Below, piece after piece: positions 52,998 through 63,242 of a DNA stretch of 64,000 nt. The notes beneath the pieces were generated by a model that was given only the letters and a program-made list of their open reading frames with translations, did not search any database and was not told the DNA's origin. Source of the DNA: Ixodes scapularis (taxonomy: Eukaryota; Arthropoda; Arachnida; Ixodida; Ixodidae); the NCBI RefSeq assembly GCF_016920785.2, contig NW_024609857.1, positions 194,445,027 to 194,509,026 of the forward strand. Reading direction: 5' to 3'. Numbering within the stretch: the stretch's first letter is position 1; the number at the start of each line of letters is the position of its first letter. A program made the position numbers and the translations under genes.

Positions 52998-53594
52998 CTA
53001 GTGTGAGGTTGGGGTCTGTAGGCTTTCAGAAAGGGAGTCATCTGACAGTCCGACTACGAAGCGATCTCGAACCTTTTCGTCCTTCAGAACGCCGTAGTCA
53101 CAATGTTTTACTAGGTGATGTAGGCTGGTTATAAACGATTCCACCGACTCTCCAGTCTCTTGCTTTCTTTGATGAAATTTCGCTCGTTCGTAGATGACGT
53201 TTCGCTTCCCCACGAAGTGATTATGAAACAAGTCCGACACTTTCTCGAAGTTTTGTTTGTCGTCGTCCGAGAGGGACGATGCCTCGAGAACATCTTCGGC
53301 GTCATCTCCGAGGAAATATACAAGAGCATCTACCTGTTCACCCTCATCGGCGTTGACGAGCTTGGAAACCTTTCGATAGCGGTTGAATCTGTTGTACCAC
53401 CTTGGCCAGTCGCCTGGGTTGTGGAAATCGAACGTTGACGGTGGGGTGATGGTGTAAGCGTACATCGTTGTCCGAGATGCCGCTACCGCCTCTTCCCCCT
53501 GGCTCGTCCCAGCGGAAGACTCTCGTGAACTGCCTGGCGTGTTCATGGTGAAACTTTGTTCTACCACCAAGCCACTTCTGACACCATGTAGCAA
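52998..53594 (-). pseudogene. Gypsy-2 gag remnant
   Basis: It encodes the capsid-like gag typical of K02A2.6-like elements: STFDFHNPGDWPRWYNRFNR, EQVDALVYFLGDDAEDVLE, VGKRNVIYERAKFHQR, ESVESFITSLHHLVKHCDYG and VRDRFVVGLSDDSLSESLQ. A one-base loss in a C run near 53020 shifts the frame and ends it at 52998; the sequence then continues in the frame that holds the zinc knuckles. The likely native start is the MNTPGSSRESS methionine about 17 codons in; the first residues belong to the primer-binding region. Confidence 0.85.
53572..53586 (-). other. Gypsy-2 primer-binding-site region
   Basis: TGGTGTCAGAAGTGG starts directly after the LTR end on the minus strand, the place and TGG start expected of a tRNA primer site. 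Confidence 0.65.
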
Positions 53595-53696
53595 TATCTA
53601 GAAAGGACGAGACGAGGCCATGTCCGCTGGGCTCTAGACATGAAGCGCGTGTGTCGCCGGCGCTTCGTTCTTCTTTATTCCATGCCTCTTGCTACA
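53587..53696 (-). repeat. Gypsy-2 LTR, only about 110 bp
   Basis: On the minus strand it begins TGTAGCAAGAGG and ends TATTGCTACA: a 7-bp terminal inverted repeat TGTAGCA/TGCTACA. It contains GGAATAAAG, a polyadenylation-signal match. The partner LTR was not found left of 51240. The length is short for Gypsy, so an internal deletion is possible. Confidence 0.65.
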
Positions 53697-53720
53697 TAAT
53701 GTACCAAGAATGTATTTCGG

Positions 53721-56700
53721 CTATAGTTTGTGTAAAATTGCTATATCTTCCAGAAAAGCTAAGAGACGGTCAATTGATATTAGAAGCTGCTCCCCTAGGA
53801 ACAGGGTAGGATGGAAAGGGATACGGTACTTGAAAAGCTCAGGAAAGAAGAACTTGTGTTGTTGTAGAAGACCAGGGCAAAGAAAAATATGTAGAACGGA
53901 CAAGCTGTCTCCACAGTGGTCGCACACTGGTGGTTCCTTACCAACAAGTAGGTATCGATGGGTAAGGAAGGTGTGGCCGATCCTCAACCGGCACAGAAGA
54001 ACCTCACGGAAACGGCTCCAGTTATAGGAGCTTTCCCAGGTACCGATGCTTGGCTTGATGATATGAAGTTTGTTGTTATCGGCCAAATCCCACTCGGACT
54101 GCCACATTTTTAGAAGTGAGAGCCGTATGGGCCTTGTTAGGTCTTGGTATGGTATACGTGCGTGTGATGGTAAGAGGTTACGCAACGAGTTGACCAGCCT
54201 ATCTGCAGCCTCGTTGCCCGCAATGCCCACATGGCTCGGGATCCAACAAAACCTAATATCCTTCCCATCTCCGAGGCCCAGTTGAATTTTAGCACGTACA
54301 AGTTGAGTAAGCTTGTTCTTGGTTGGATTAAGTGAACACGCTGCATTAACAACGCTCCGAGAGTCCACAAAAAGAACTGCTTTCATCACTTTGCTCCGGA
54401 TAATATAGTCAAGTGCTGACAGCACGCCATATAGCTCGGCAGTAAAAATGCTAGCAACATTATTTAGTCGTGTCACATGTGTAAACGAATTAGAATGAAC
54501 AGCAGAGCCTACATGCGTTGAGGATTTGGCTCCGTCAGTGTAAAATTGATGATAATTCTTGTAGTTTTCTTGCAATCGAAGAAATTCCTGATGAAAAATG
54601 AGTGGGGAGACATTATGTTTATTAAATTTTGTGAAGTACCAATCACAAGCTATAGGCATGATATCCCATGGGGCAATATGACATGCACTTTCTATGAAAT
54701 AGACATTTTCACAAGGCAGGCCAAGAGAGAGACGAAGGTTTTCAAAACGAAGACTCAGGGGTCGAACAACAGTTGGCTTGTGGTCAAAGGTACGACAAAA
54801 TCTCGACTCTCGAATATAAGTGTGAGCTGGATGACTAGAATCCGACAGAACTTTGTAAACATACACTAGACTAAGGAGCTGCCGCCTTTTCTTGAGTGAC
54901 ATTCCATTAGAGTCAACATACAAGCTTGGGATAGGGGATGTTCGAAAAGCACCACCTGCTATACGCAACCCAAGATGGTGCACTGGATCAAGCATCTTCA
55001 ATGCAGATGGCCGAGCAGATGCATACACAATAGCGACATAATCAAGACGTGATCGTACGAGAGAGGAATAGAGACGAAGCAGACACCTTTTATCGGAGCC
55101 CCAGGACTTGTGAGAAAGAACTTTTAGGATATTCATAGTCTGCATAAACGTTTGCTTCAGCCACTTGAGGTGAGGTACAAAGCTAAGTTTACGGTCGAAA
55201 ATCACTCCTAGGAACTTATGCTTTGGTCTTACCGCAATGCTATTTCCATTTAAACTGAGAATCGGATCTAACCGAAGCCCACGCCGCAGAGAAAAGGGGA
55301 CACAGATTGTTTTTGTTTTTTTTTTCTGAAAAGGACTTAAAACCATTTTCATTTGCCCATTTAGTCACTTTATTTATGGTTAGCTGCAGCCGCCTTTCAC
55401 AGCTAGACATATTACAAGATGCCACAGAAATTTGAATATCATCCACATAGAGGGAGTACGACACGGAAGAAGGTATGACCTGACAGAGAGAATTAATTTT
55501 TACGGCGAAGAGAGTGACACTCAGGACTCCGCGCTGAGGAACACTGTTTTCTTGAACATACGAATCAGATAATGTAGTGCCTAGCCGGACACGGAAAGTG
55601 CGTCCACACAGGAAGTTCTTTATGCAATGAAGCAATCGGCCACGTACTCCATACATAAATAGGTCACGCAGGATTCCGTGTTTCCAAGTTGTATCATAAG
55701 CCTTTTCCAAGTCAAAAAGACAAAAACACAATGCTGCTTATTTACGAATGCCTCGCGTACAACTGTCTCCAGCCGAGCTAAATGGTCGGTCGTGGAGCGT
55801 CCAGATCGACAGCCGCACGGATTTATGTCCAAAATATTGTGTCGTTCGAGGAAATAAACAAGCCGTTTATTAACTAACCTTTCAAAAGTGTTCCCCAAGC
55901 AACTCGTCAGTGCTACTGACCTGTAACTGGCAGGAAAGGAAGGGTCTTTTCCAAGCTTCAGCAGTGGAATAACCTCTGCCCGCTTCCATTCGGAAGGGAA
56001 ATATGAGTCTTTCCACAAACCATTAAAGTAAACGAGAAAGGCAGCGAGTGATTCCTTCGACAAGTGTCGGATCATCTCATAACGTATTCGGTCAGGACCA
56101 GGAGACGAGTTTTTCCGGACATTAAGTGCCATTTGGAGCTCGACCATCGTAAACGGTTGATTGTAGGGTGCAGAGGCTCCTCCTGCCAAGCTGACTTTCG
56201 TTCTTTCTGCATCTGTCTTAATCTTCAAAAATGCTGAAGAGTAATGGGAGGAGTTGGAAATGGCTGCAAAATGTTCGCCCAACACATTAGCCTGGTCGCG
56301 CAACGAATCCACTAAAGAAAAAAGAGGAACTGTAAAGCAGCGGTATTTGCCTTCGACCTTGTGAAGTCGTTCCCACGCTTCCTTTGCTGGGACGTAGCTG
56401 CTGATAGAGGTCAAATAACCTTTCAAAGATTTCCTCTTTGCCTGCTTCCTGGTTGAACGAGCTTGAGCTCTATTTCTCTGAAACTATAACAAATTCACAG
56501 ATGTTGGATATCTCCGAAATATACCCCAAGCCTTATCCTGTTTTTCTTAGTGGCGGAACATTCTTTATTCCATCATGGCTTACATTTTTTTGCAATGTTG
56601 CATGAAGTCTGAGGGATGGCGCGAAAGGCAGCATTTATGATCTGATCTGTAATGTATGTGGTGGCTTCCTCATGTGTTAATGGCAAGAACATGCAAGGTT

Positions 56701-57439
56701 TGAGCTCCGAGTTTAGGCTAAAAAGACCCCAGTCTGTCTTTTCCAGTTTCCAACGTGGACTGCGTTTCATGAGGCTTGAAATAGAAACCTCACTCCCCAA
56801 AACGACTGGAAAGCGGTTGCTCCCAAAGGGGTTATTTAAAACTTTCCAAGTAAACGTAGAAAACAGTGAGGGGGATGAAATTGAAAGGTTAATAGATTTA
56901 AATGAGTTGTGAGTAACGCTAAAAAAGGTTGACTCTTTCGTATTCATAAGGCACAGCCCAGAAGATAATAAAAATCGCTCAATTACGCCACCACGCGAGT
57001 CCTGACGGGCGCTACCCCACAGGGGGTGGTGAGCATTAAAATCTCCTAACAGTAAAAATGGATGAGGAAGCTGTGTAACCAGCCGTTGAAGATCATGAAG
57101 ATGCAGTGAAGTGTTAGGTGGAATATAAATAGAAACGACAGTGATAAGGCAGTCCAAAAGAAGTCGTACAGCCACAGCTTCAAGAAGCGTAGCCAGAGGA
57201 ACGTGAGAGTAGGCGACTCCATTCTGGACAATTACAGCTACTCCACCAGATGAATTGGATGCAGGGCTATCTTTTCTAAAAACTTGATCGCGGCGCAATA
57301 TTAACTTATGATGATCATCGAGGTGTGCCTCTTGTAAAGAGAGAAAAATAGGACGTAAAATGTCCATAAAAAAATTAACATCGTCAATATTACGTAAAAG
57401 ACCGCGGCAGTTCCACTGCATAAAATGAAATTTAGTCAT
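53721..57439 (-). pseudogene. LINE-C2 ORF2, frameshifted
   Basis: Endonuclease 57439-56573 (QWNCRGLLRNIDDV, LQEAHL, GDFNAHHPLWG). RT in two overlapping frames, 56426-55620 and 55731-55240 (NSSPGPDRIRYEM, FDLEKAYDTTW, PQRGVLSVTLF, SLYVDDIQIS). RT thumb, RNase H and zinc segment 55352-53721 (FYTDGAKSS, FTAELYGVL, FVDSRSVV, HVGIAGNEAADRL, CDHCGDSLSVLHIFLC). The PQGS box reads PQRG. In the last RNase H motif EAAD is kept. The CxxC pair is intact here, which shows that the tyrosine in LINE-C1 is a change. At least three frameshifts (near 56500, 55680, 55320). Confidence 0.88.
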
Positions 57440-57570
57440 GCCTCTAAAACAAAATAATAGAAAAAAATAATTAAATTAAAACGTTGAAACGTTGTTGACC
57501 TTGTAACACTAGAAGGGAATACATAAAAACTTACAAATCTGCCGCTCATGGCAACAATAGATCAACATCA

Positions 57571-59143
57571 TCACTTTGGGAGGATGACAGGTTTTTTGTT
57601 CTTCTGTTTACTCTTAGGAGTCCGCCAGTCCATGTCGTCTTGGTCAGACGCATGAATGGAGACTTCCGTGCCCTCTTCCATTGCCTCTACTTCTTGAGGC
57701 GAGGCTTTTGCTGCTGGTTTGGGCAGGCTCGGAGGATGGGGCGCCATGCCCCGTCCACGACCAGCCTCAGTCAAATGGGCGGAGGAGGTGCTGGGCGGGG
57801 AATCGCCCAAGTGCACCCGTTCCTACCCCTTAGGTGCTGCAGGAGCGGCACGAAAGCCATGCCGCTCCCTCGATGATGCTCTCTCCAGGGAGTATGGGCG
57901 AGAGTGTCGACCCTTCTCCCTGGGAGATCGCGGAGGAGGGACGGTTGCCGCAGCCGCCGGCCCATCCTGAGCTTGGGAAGCAGCCTGCGTACCCTCTACG
58001 TGAGAGGACTGAGGCCATTTTCCCGCAGGAGCGCGAGTGTTTGCGCTTTGGCTGGGAGGGTCAGCAGACCCACCAGCCGAGATTGCACGCCCTGAAAGCT
58101 GAATCTTCAGCTAGGGCGTGGGGGACTGTCGTGGCTTCCCATAGTCCAGAAAGGACGTCTGGGTTGCCACCGCAACCTTCAATGGTGCAGGTCCCCGCTG
58201 CACCACCTGTGCATAGCCACCCTTGCGCAAGAACGCAAAGCGACGGCGCGCTTTCGGGTAGGAGAGGTTCTCTTTGACTTTCAAGGTAAGTACTTCTTTC
58301 TCCTCTTTCCATGTCTTGCAAGATCTAGAATACGCGGGGTGTGGATCGCTACAGTTTACACAGTGGGCTTCATTAGAGCAAGTATCTGCAGCGTGGTCAT
58401 TTTTCCCGCACTTGGCACAAGTGGCTTTACCACGGCAGTTCTGAGGGCCGTGGCTAAAACCTCTGGCAGTTGAAACATCTCCGAGGGTTTGGAACATAGG
58501 GTCGAACCTTGCAGTGCAGGTACCCAGCCTTCACCGCGTCGGGAAGTGTGGTGGATTGGAAAGTTAAAACTATGTGCTTCGTTTTACGTTCTTGGCCATC
58601 ACGACGCAAAGAGATGCGCTTTGCAGCAATAACTCCTTGATCAAAAAGGCCCTCAACTATTTCGGTGTCAGTGGTCTCAAGCAGGTCATCCTCGGAGATA
58701 ACTCCTTGGATGGAGATTAAGGTGCGGTGAGGTGTGACCGTTACTTCGTGGTCAGCTACAGTCCTCAAGGCAAGGAGAGCAGCACTCTGCTCACTTGATT
58801 CGATTTCGATGAGTAGGTCACCCGATGGCATTTTCTTTGCTTTAAATTCCTTTCCGACAACACCTTCGAGTGTTTTTGCGACGAGGAATGGAGATAATTT
58901 TGACAGCTGTGTCTCACTTTCAGACTGAAGAACCAAAAACTTCGGGAATCTGACAGGTGTAGGTGGTGTCTTCTTCGTGGCTTGAACTTCGGTGCGGACC
59001 CTTTTCAGGGGCCGATCGAGAAAGGTTTTTGCGCGAGAACCCATAACATGGGAAGGAAGGTTCAGTGCCCGGGTGCACCACCCACCACGAAGCCCAACAA
59101 GGGGGTAGGTAATGTGCCATCGCAAGATGGGCTTGGCCGACAC
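57571..59143 (-). pseudogene. LINE-C2 ORF1, frameshifted
   Basis: Pieces 59143-58454 (DRPLKRVRTEVQ, LSPFLVAKTLEGVV, GDLLIEIESSEQSAALLAL), 58497-58111 (zinc knuckles CAKCGKNDHAADTC, CVNCSDPHPAYSRSC, then LKVKENLSYPKARRRFAFL) and 57816-57571 (tail ending NKKPVILPK). The first knuckle spans the frame break near 58470. Its final ligand is cysteine (GPQNCRG), unlike LINE-C1. The native start is probably MGSRAK about 28 codons into the first piece. Confidence 0.85.
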
Positions 59144-59509
59144 AATTACTCTACCAGTGCTGCCCGGGCACTATACCCTAGTGTGGTTGCAGGGACAGGA
59201 CCTGTTTCCACTCAAGGGTGGCCCTTGCCGCCTAAGAAGGTGAAAAAGGAAGGAAGAGAATGTAGAAAAAAAAAGAAAGAGGTGGAAGGAAAAGTGAAAG
59301 AAGGAAGAAAAGGGTAGAAGAGGCGACTGACTGTATCATCCTGGTCGGGCCAAGCCAGGACACCCGTCTACGAGAAGCAGGGGCCGAAGCGGTGTATTGC
59401 CTCGCCCGTGGGGCGCCGAAGGGTCCAAACATACCCCGGCCTCAGCTCAACCACCAGGCTCCCCTTTTCCCCGGACACGGGTACGCCACGCACAGCCAGA
59501 CGTGGGTGG
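59144..59509 (-). other. LINE-C2 5' UTR (partial)
   Basis: Parallels 40177-40556 of LINE-C1 (for example cccgtctacgagaagc and cacgcacagccagacgtggg), then stops at 59509 before the tandem monomers. Confidence 0.8.
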
Positions 59510-60321
59510 TGTAACGAACGACCTTCGCGGCCGGACCTGGACGCGGATCGCCACCCCTTTTGTAACATTCCCGAGGACGCGCCTTTCGCTGACAATCTCA
59601 AGCCGGGATTATTTTCCCCGCTGCCCTGGTACCGTCGACAAAAGAGCAAGACAAGCCTTCGTCGATACCGGCTCAAGTTGGGTGCTGAAACGGAAATGCG
59701 TTCTCTTTGATGCGTCCAAGCAGGAACCAACGACCACGGTGATCCCTGCTCAGCCGAAAGAAGGAGATAAGCCGTGAACGGGAACTGCCCGGATATCGGC
59801 GTCCAAGGTCTTCTCCGTCCCGACTAGGGAGGGGGACGGTATCCTCCGGGCGTTCGTGCTCACACAAAACGATTAACCGGTATGTCCGTTTGGGCGTGCT
59901 CATAGGCGGTGCCCGGACGTTTGGGAATGAGCTTCTCGGTGTCACCTCAACATAGATTCCAGGAGCAAGGCCAAATCTCAAGCGTCACTAAAGAAAAGGC
60001 TGCCACTACAAGCCTGGAGGAGCCGGAAGAGCACTTATCCTCTGTGTGTGCGTGTGCGTGCGAGTGGGCGGTGCCTGACCAGTTGGGGAGCGGCGTCCTG
60101 GCCTAGGGACGTAGGGAAGGGGGACCTTATAAAAAAAGCGGTTTTACGCTCCCTCGGCGTGTTCTCACGTTGTTCTCATGCCGAACGGCAGACTGTACAT
60201 AGTATGTAAATAAACAGTTTGAGAAGAGACACCCTGGCTCGCTACCAACTCTGCCCGATGTCCTGGGCAACGCATGGCTCCAGCGGAGATCGACAACATG
60301 GACAAGCCCCGAGTCTTTACA
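59510..60321 (+). repeat. Gypsy-3 5' LTR (about 812 bp)
   Basis: Starts TGTAACGAACGACC and is repeated from 63243. The end is placed at TACA (60318-60321), before actggatggcgg, but only the start is certain because the 3' copy runs out of the window. It has a TATA box, TATAAAA (60128-60134), and a polyadenylation signal, AATAAA (60209-60214). Over the 758 shared bases about a dozen substitutions separate the two LTRs. Confidence 0.85.
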
Positions 60322-60548
60322 ACTGGATGGCGGACGGTGGGATCGACAGCTACGACCATTGAGCGGCAGCAACAACAGATCTCATGGGCCGTGAGCCGAG
60401 TCTGGTGAGTGACGGCATTTTTTCTCTGTCGCCAGGCCTGTAGGATCGAGATATATTTTGCAGGGGCGTAAGTAACTACCGAAAAGGCAATTTTAAGGTT
60501 GTTGTGTGTCGGTAGTGCAGAGTTTTGCCACCCAGATAGGTCACAGAC

Positions 60549-60923
60549 ATGGATCTGCAGCGTTTGCTAAAGTGTCAGTTGCTCGACTTGTGTGAGGAGC
60601 TCGGGGTAGACGCGAACACATCGATGAAAAAACCGGAGCTTGTTAAGGCTATCCAGGACGAAAAACTTGACAACGAGGAAATCGAAGAGATGTGGGAAAA
60701 AATCAAAACAAAAAAAGGAGACGAAGCAAAATTCAAGGAATTAGAACTAGAAAAACTTCGTCTCGAGGTGGAGCTAAGGAAAATGAGCGGAAAAAAGGGG
60801 GCTGGAAAAGAACAGAGTCGCGAAAGGAGGAAGACAAGGAGGAGAATATCTCCACGACCTCCCGGGGCAACGGGCCAGATAGTCAGCAAAAGAAGAAACC
60901 CTTTGAGGCCAGGAGGCCGATAA
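60549..60923 (+). pseudogene. Gypsy-3 gag N-terminus (short, frameshifted)
   Basis: MDLQRLLKCQLLDLCEELGV..KKPELVKAIQ resembles the SAP-like N-terminal helix-turn-helix of some Gypsy gag proteins. A lysine/glutamate-rich helical stretch follows. Near 60800, in a run of A then G, the sequence shifts to the frame that carries the zinc knuckle, and this frame ends at 60923 without a domain. The capsid-like middle of gag is missing, so gag too is deleted. The role would be particle assembly; this copy cannot provide it. Confidence 0.65.
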
Positions 60924-61447
60924 GGTGCTTCAATTGCCATGAAACTGGGCACATTGCCGCGGGATGTCAAAAACCAAAGGTGGTTTTCGCCTTAGCGAGT
61001 AAGTGCGAGGAGAATGAGGAGCTCCTGAGTCCGCATCTTTTCGACATGACAGTGAACGGAAAGTCGTGCCGCGTGTTGCGCGACAGTGGGGCTACCATTG
61101 ACCTAATTCACCCGTCGTACGTTACTGAGACCCATTACAATGGGAAATGTAGCTGGATCAAGTCGGTGCTGGACGAGGGGAGCGTGTGTCTCCCTGTGGC
61201 CGATGTTCTGATTTCTGGACCATTCGGAGAGGTGCGTACTGAGGCGGCTGTTTCAGACAAACTGCCGCCACAGTACCCCTACCTATTTTCGAACCGAACA
61301 GACAGGATTTTGAAAGAACAGGGCAAGAGCCTCGGGGAGGGACTCGTTCAAGCGCTCACGAGGGCTAAAGCTCGCAAGATTTCAACGCGGCTCAGTTATG
61401 ACGAGGCTGGCCCAGGGAAACCGAAAGATCCGCCAACGGGGGTCTAG
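60800..61447 (+). pseudogene. Gypsy-3 zinc knuckle and aspartic protease
   Basis: In the second frame: CFNCHETGHIAAGC (complete CCHC), then LFDMTVNGKSCRVLRDSGATIDLIH, with the DSG active-site triplet at about 61081. The protease fold continues (LPVADVLISGPFGEVRTEAAV). The frame ends at 61447 (TAG). The segment after the protease (QGKSLGEGLVQALTRAKARK) is a linker. The frame has no RT after the protease, unlike a standard Gypsy. Confidence 0.8.
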
Positions 61448-62680
61448 GAGCAAACTAGTTCCGGGGGAGCAGAGAAAGACCGGGGGAGTGAGGAAAACGT
61501 CGCGGTCGAAACAGAAACTCGCCAGGAACAGCTAACCGAAACGGACGAGTTAATATTGCCCCCGACGTCGGGAAACTTTCAGAAACTCGTGTCCGTAACG
61601 AAGGAAGTTCTCATCAAGGAGCAAAGGGCTGATCCTAGTCTAGATAAGATTTGGGAAACCTCCAAGGAGGGCGTGGCTAGGAAAAACGTTACATTTCCTG
61701 TAAGAGATGGCGTGCTGTACCGACAGTACCGAGATCGGTCGGGTCGCTTGTTTGATCGGGTGGTAGTGCCGGAGAAATATCGAGCGGATTTGTTGCGTCT
61801 GTGCCACGGAGCGGGATGGTCCGGTCACTTGGGCAACTAAAAGACGAAAGATCGGCTCATCACTGAATTCTACTGGCCGGGATGCCTCCGAGATGCCGAG
61901 TCTCAGGTGCGGGCATACGATGTCTGTCAGAAGGTGGGCAAACCCAATGAAACGTGCAAAGCGCCCTTGGGACTCGTACCCATAATCTCGGAGCCATTCA
62001 GGCGGGTGGTCATTGATGTGGTGGGTCCTCTTCCGGCTACTAAGGCTGGGTACCGCTATGCTCTAACGGTCATGTGCGCGGCTACCAAGTTCCCGGAAGC
62101 GGTCCCGATGAAGGAACAGAGTTCGGTGGAGGTGGTGAACGCACTTCTGTCAATTTTCACCAGGGTAGGCTTCCCCCAAGAGGTATAGAGTGACCAAGGC
62201 AGCGTTTTCACAAGCGCTTTGACTACTGGCTTCTTCGAGAAGTGCGGTATAAAGGTTATCCATAGTTCGGTAAATCACCCGCAGTCAAACAGTGTTGAGA
62301 GGTGTCATTCAGTTAGGGAACGGGTCCCGAGGACACTAATTTATGCGAGTGGGAACGAATGGGACGCCTGCCTGCCGTTAATGTTGCTCGCGCTGCGCTC
62401 TGTGACTCACGAGGCAACCGGCTTCAGCCCGGCCGAACTAGTGTATGGACGGTGTCGACGGACTCCACTGTGGCTGCTCCGCGAAACTTGGGAGACCAAG
62501 GGATCCGATCCGAGCGTGGCAGAGTACATTCTACATCTGCTAGAGCGATCCCGAAGCACGAGAGAGATGGCGGAGGTCAATAGGCGCGAGGCCCAGATCA
62601 CAGCGAAATGGTATCACGACCGAAACGCCCGTGTCCGCGAGTACCGGGAGGGCGATCAAGTCCTCTTGCTTCGTTCTCGT
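61448..62680 (+). pseudogene. Gypsy-3 integrase (two in-frame stops)
   Basis: Zinc-binding region LCHGAGWSGHLG..(x)n..CQKV. Catalytic core: first aspartate in VVIDVVGPLP, second in SDQGSVF, glutamate in HPQSNSVERCH. Then ALRSVTHEATGFSPAELVYG and the beginning of the C-terminal domain (EYREGDQVLLLR). Stops: TAA at 61838 just after the zinc histidines and TAG at 62186 before SDQG, both in otherwise continuous frame. It resembles integrases of Gmr1-like Gypsy elements. Coding ends abruptly about 62670, where RNase H sequence starts in another frame. The enzyme would insert the cDNA; this copy is inactive. Confidence 0.82.
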
Positions 62681-62893
62681 CTGGGCAACTCAAAAGCTCT
62701 CCTGTTACCTTTACGGAGCTCCGTTCGTTTTCGTCACCGACCACTGCCCTTTGACATGGCTAACTCAAATGTCGACAAAAAATGCCCGACTTCTGCGGTG
62801 GAGTTTGGCTTTGCAAGAATTAACCTTCACGGTTAAGTAAAAAGTGGGGGGCGGCTAACTCCAACGTAGACGGACTTAGCAGGTCGTTTTGAG
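62655..62893 (+). pseudogene. Gypsy-3 RNase H C-terminal remnant
   Basis: LVWATQKLSCYLYGAPFVFV..TDHCPLTWL..LLRWSLALQELTFTV is the end of a Gypsy RNase H, and after a frame break near 62840 NVDGLSRSF closes it with a TGA at 62891. It lies directly after the integrase, so the RT and most of RNase H have been lost between them. In a normal Gypsy this segment precedes integrase. Confidence 0.8.
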
Positions 62894-63242
62894 ATTATTT
62901 GTTCTGGATGTTGCCTTGCGAGTTGGGCCAAATTTTAAGAAGTTTCATTGCGTTTTCTTTTACTTTTTGTAATCTTCACACATGTCAGCGATTTCGCTTT
63001 GTGCAATGTTGCCCTATCGCGGGCTTTTCTTGGTGGTGTCAATGGCAGAAAAAGTGATAGGTTTATTGCCGCAGAAAAAGGCCTGGCGGTTGTGAAGAGG
63101 GTGCTGCCGCTCGCTGGATTTGGTTGTAGCGGTTCGTGTCTCTGTTGATGTGTTGGCTGCTCACGACGATTTCGAAGCTGATCTCTCCAGGAAAGCAGCT
63201 GATACTCCTCCCCTTCCGAGATCTGCCTTTGCGTGGAGGAGC
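62894..63242 (+). other. Gypsy-3 3' untranslated region and polypurine tract
   Basis: Noncoding. Ends in gcgtggaggagc, a polypurine-like word immediately before the 3' LTR. Confidence 0.6.

Larger units (their letters stand above)
53697..59509 (-). mobile_element. LINE-C copy 2, degenerate
   Basis: Same plan as LINE-C1: 5' UTR (59144-59509), ORF1, ORF2. Only about 24 bp of 3' UTR remain before the Gypsy-2 LTR, and the 5' UTR stops at 59509 where a Gypsy-3 LTR begins, so both ends were cut or displaced by LTR elements. Several frameshifts in both ORFs. Confidence 0.88.
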
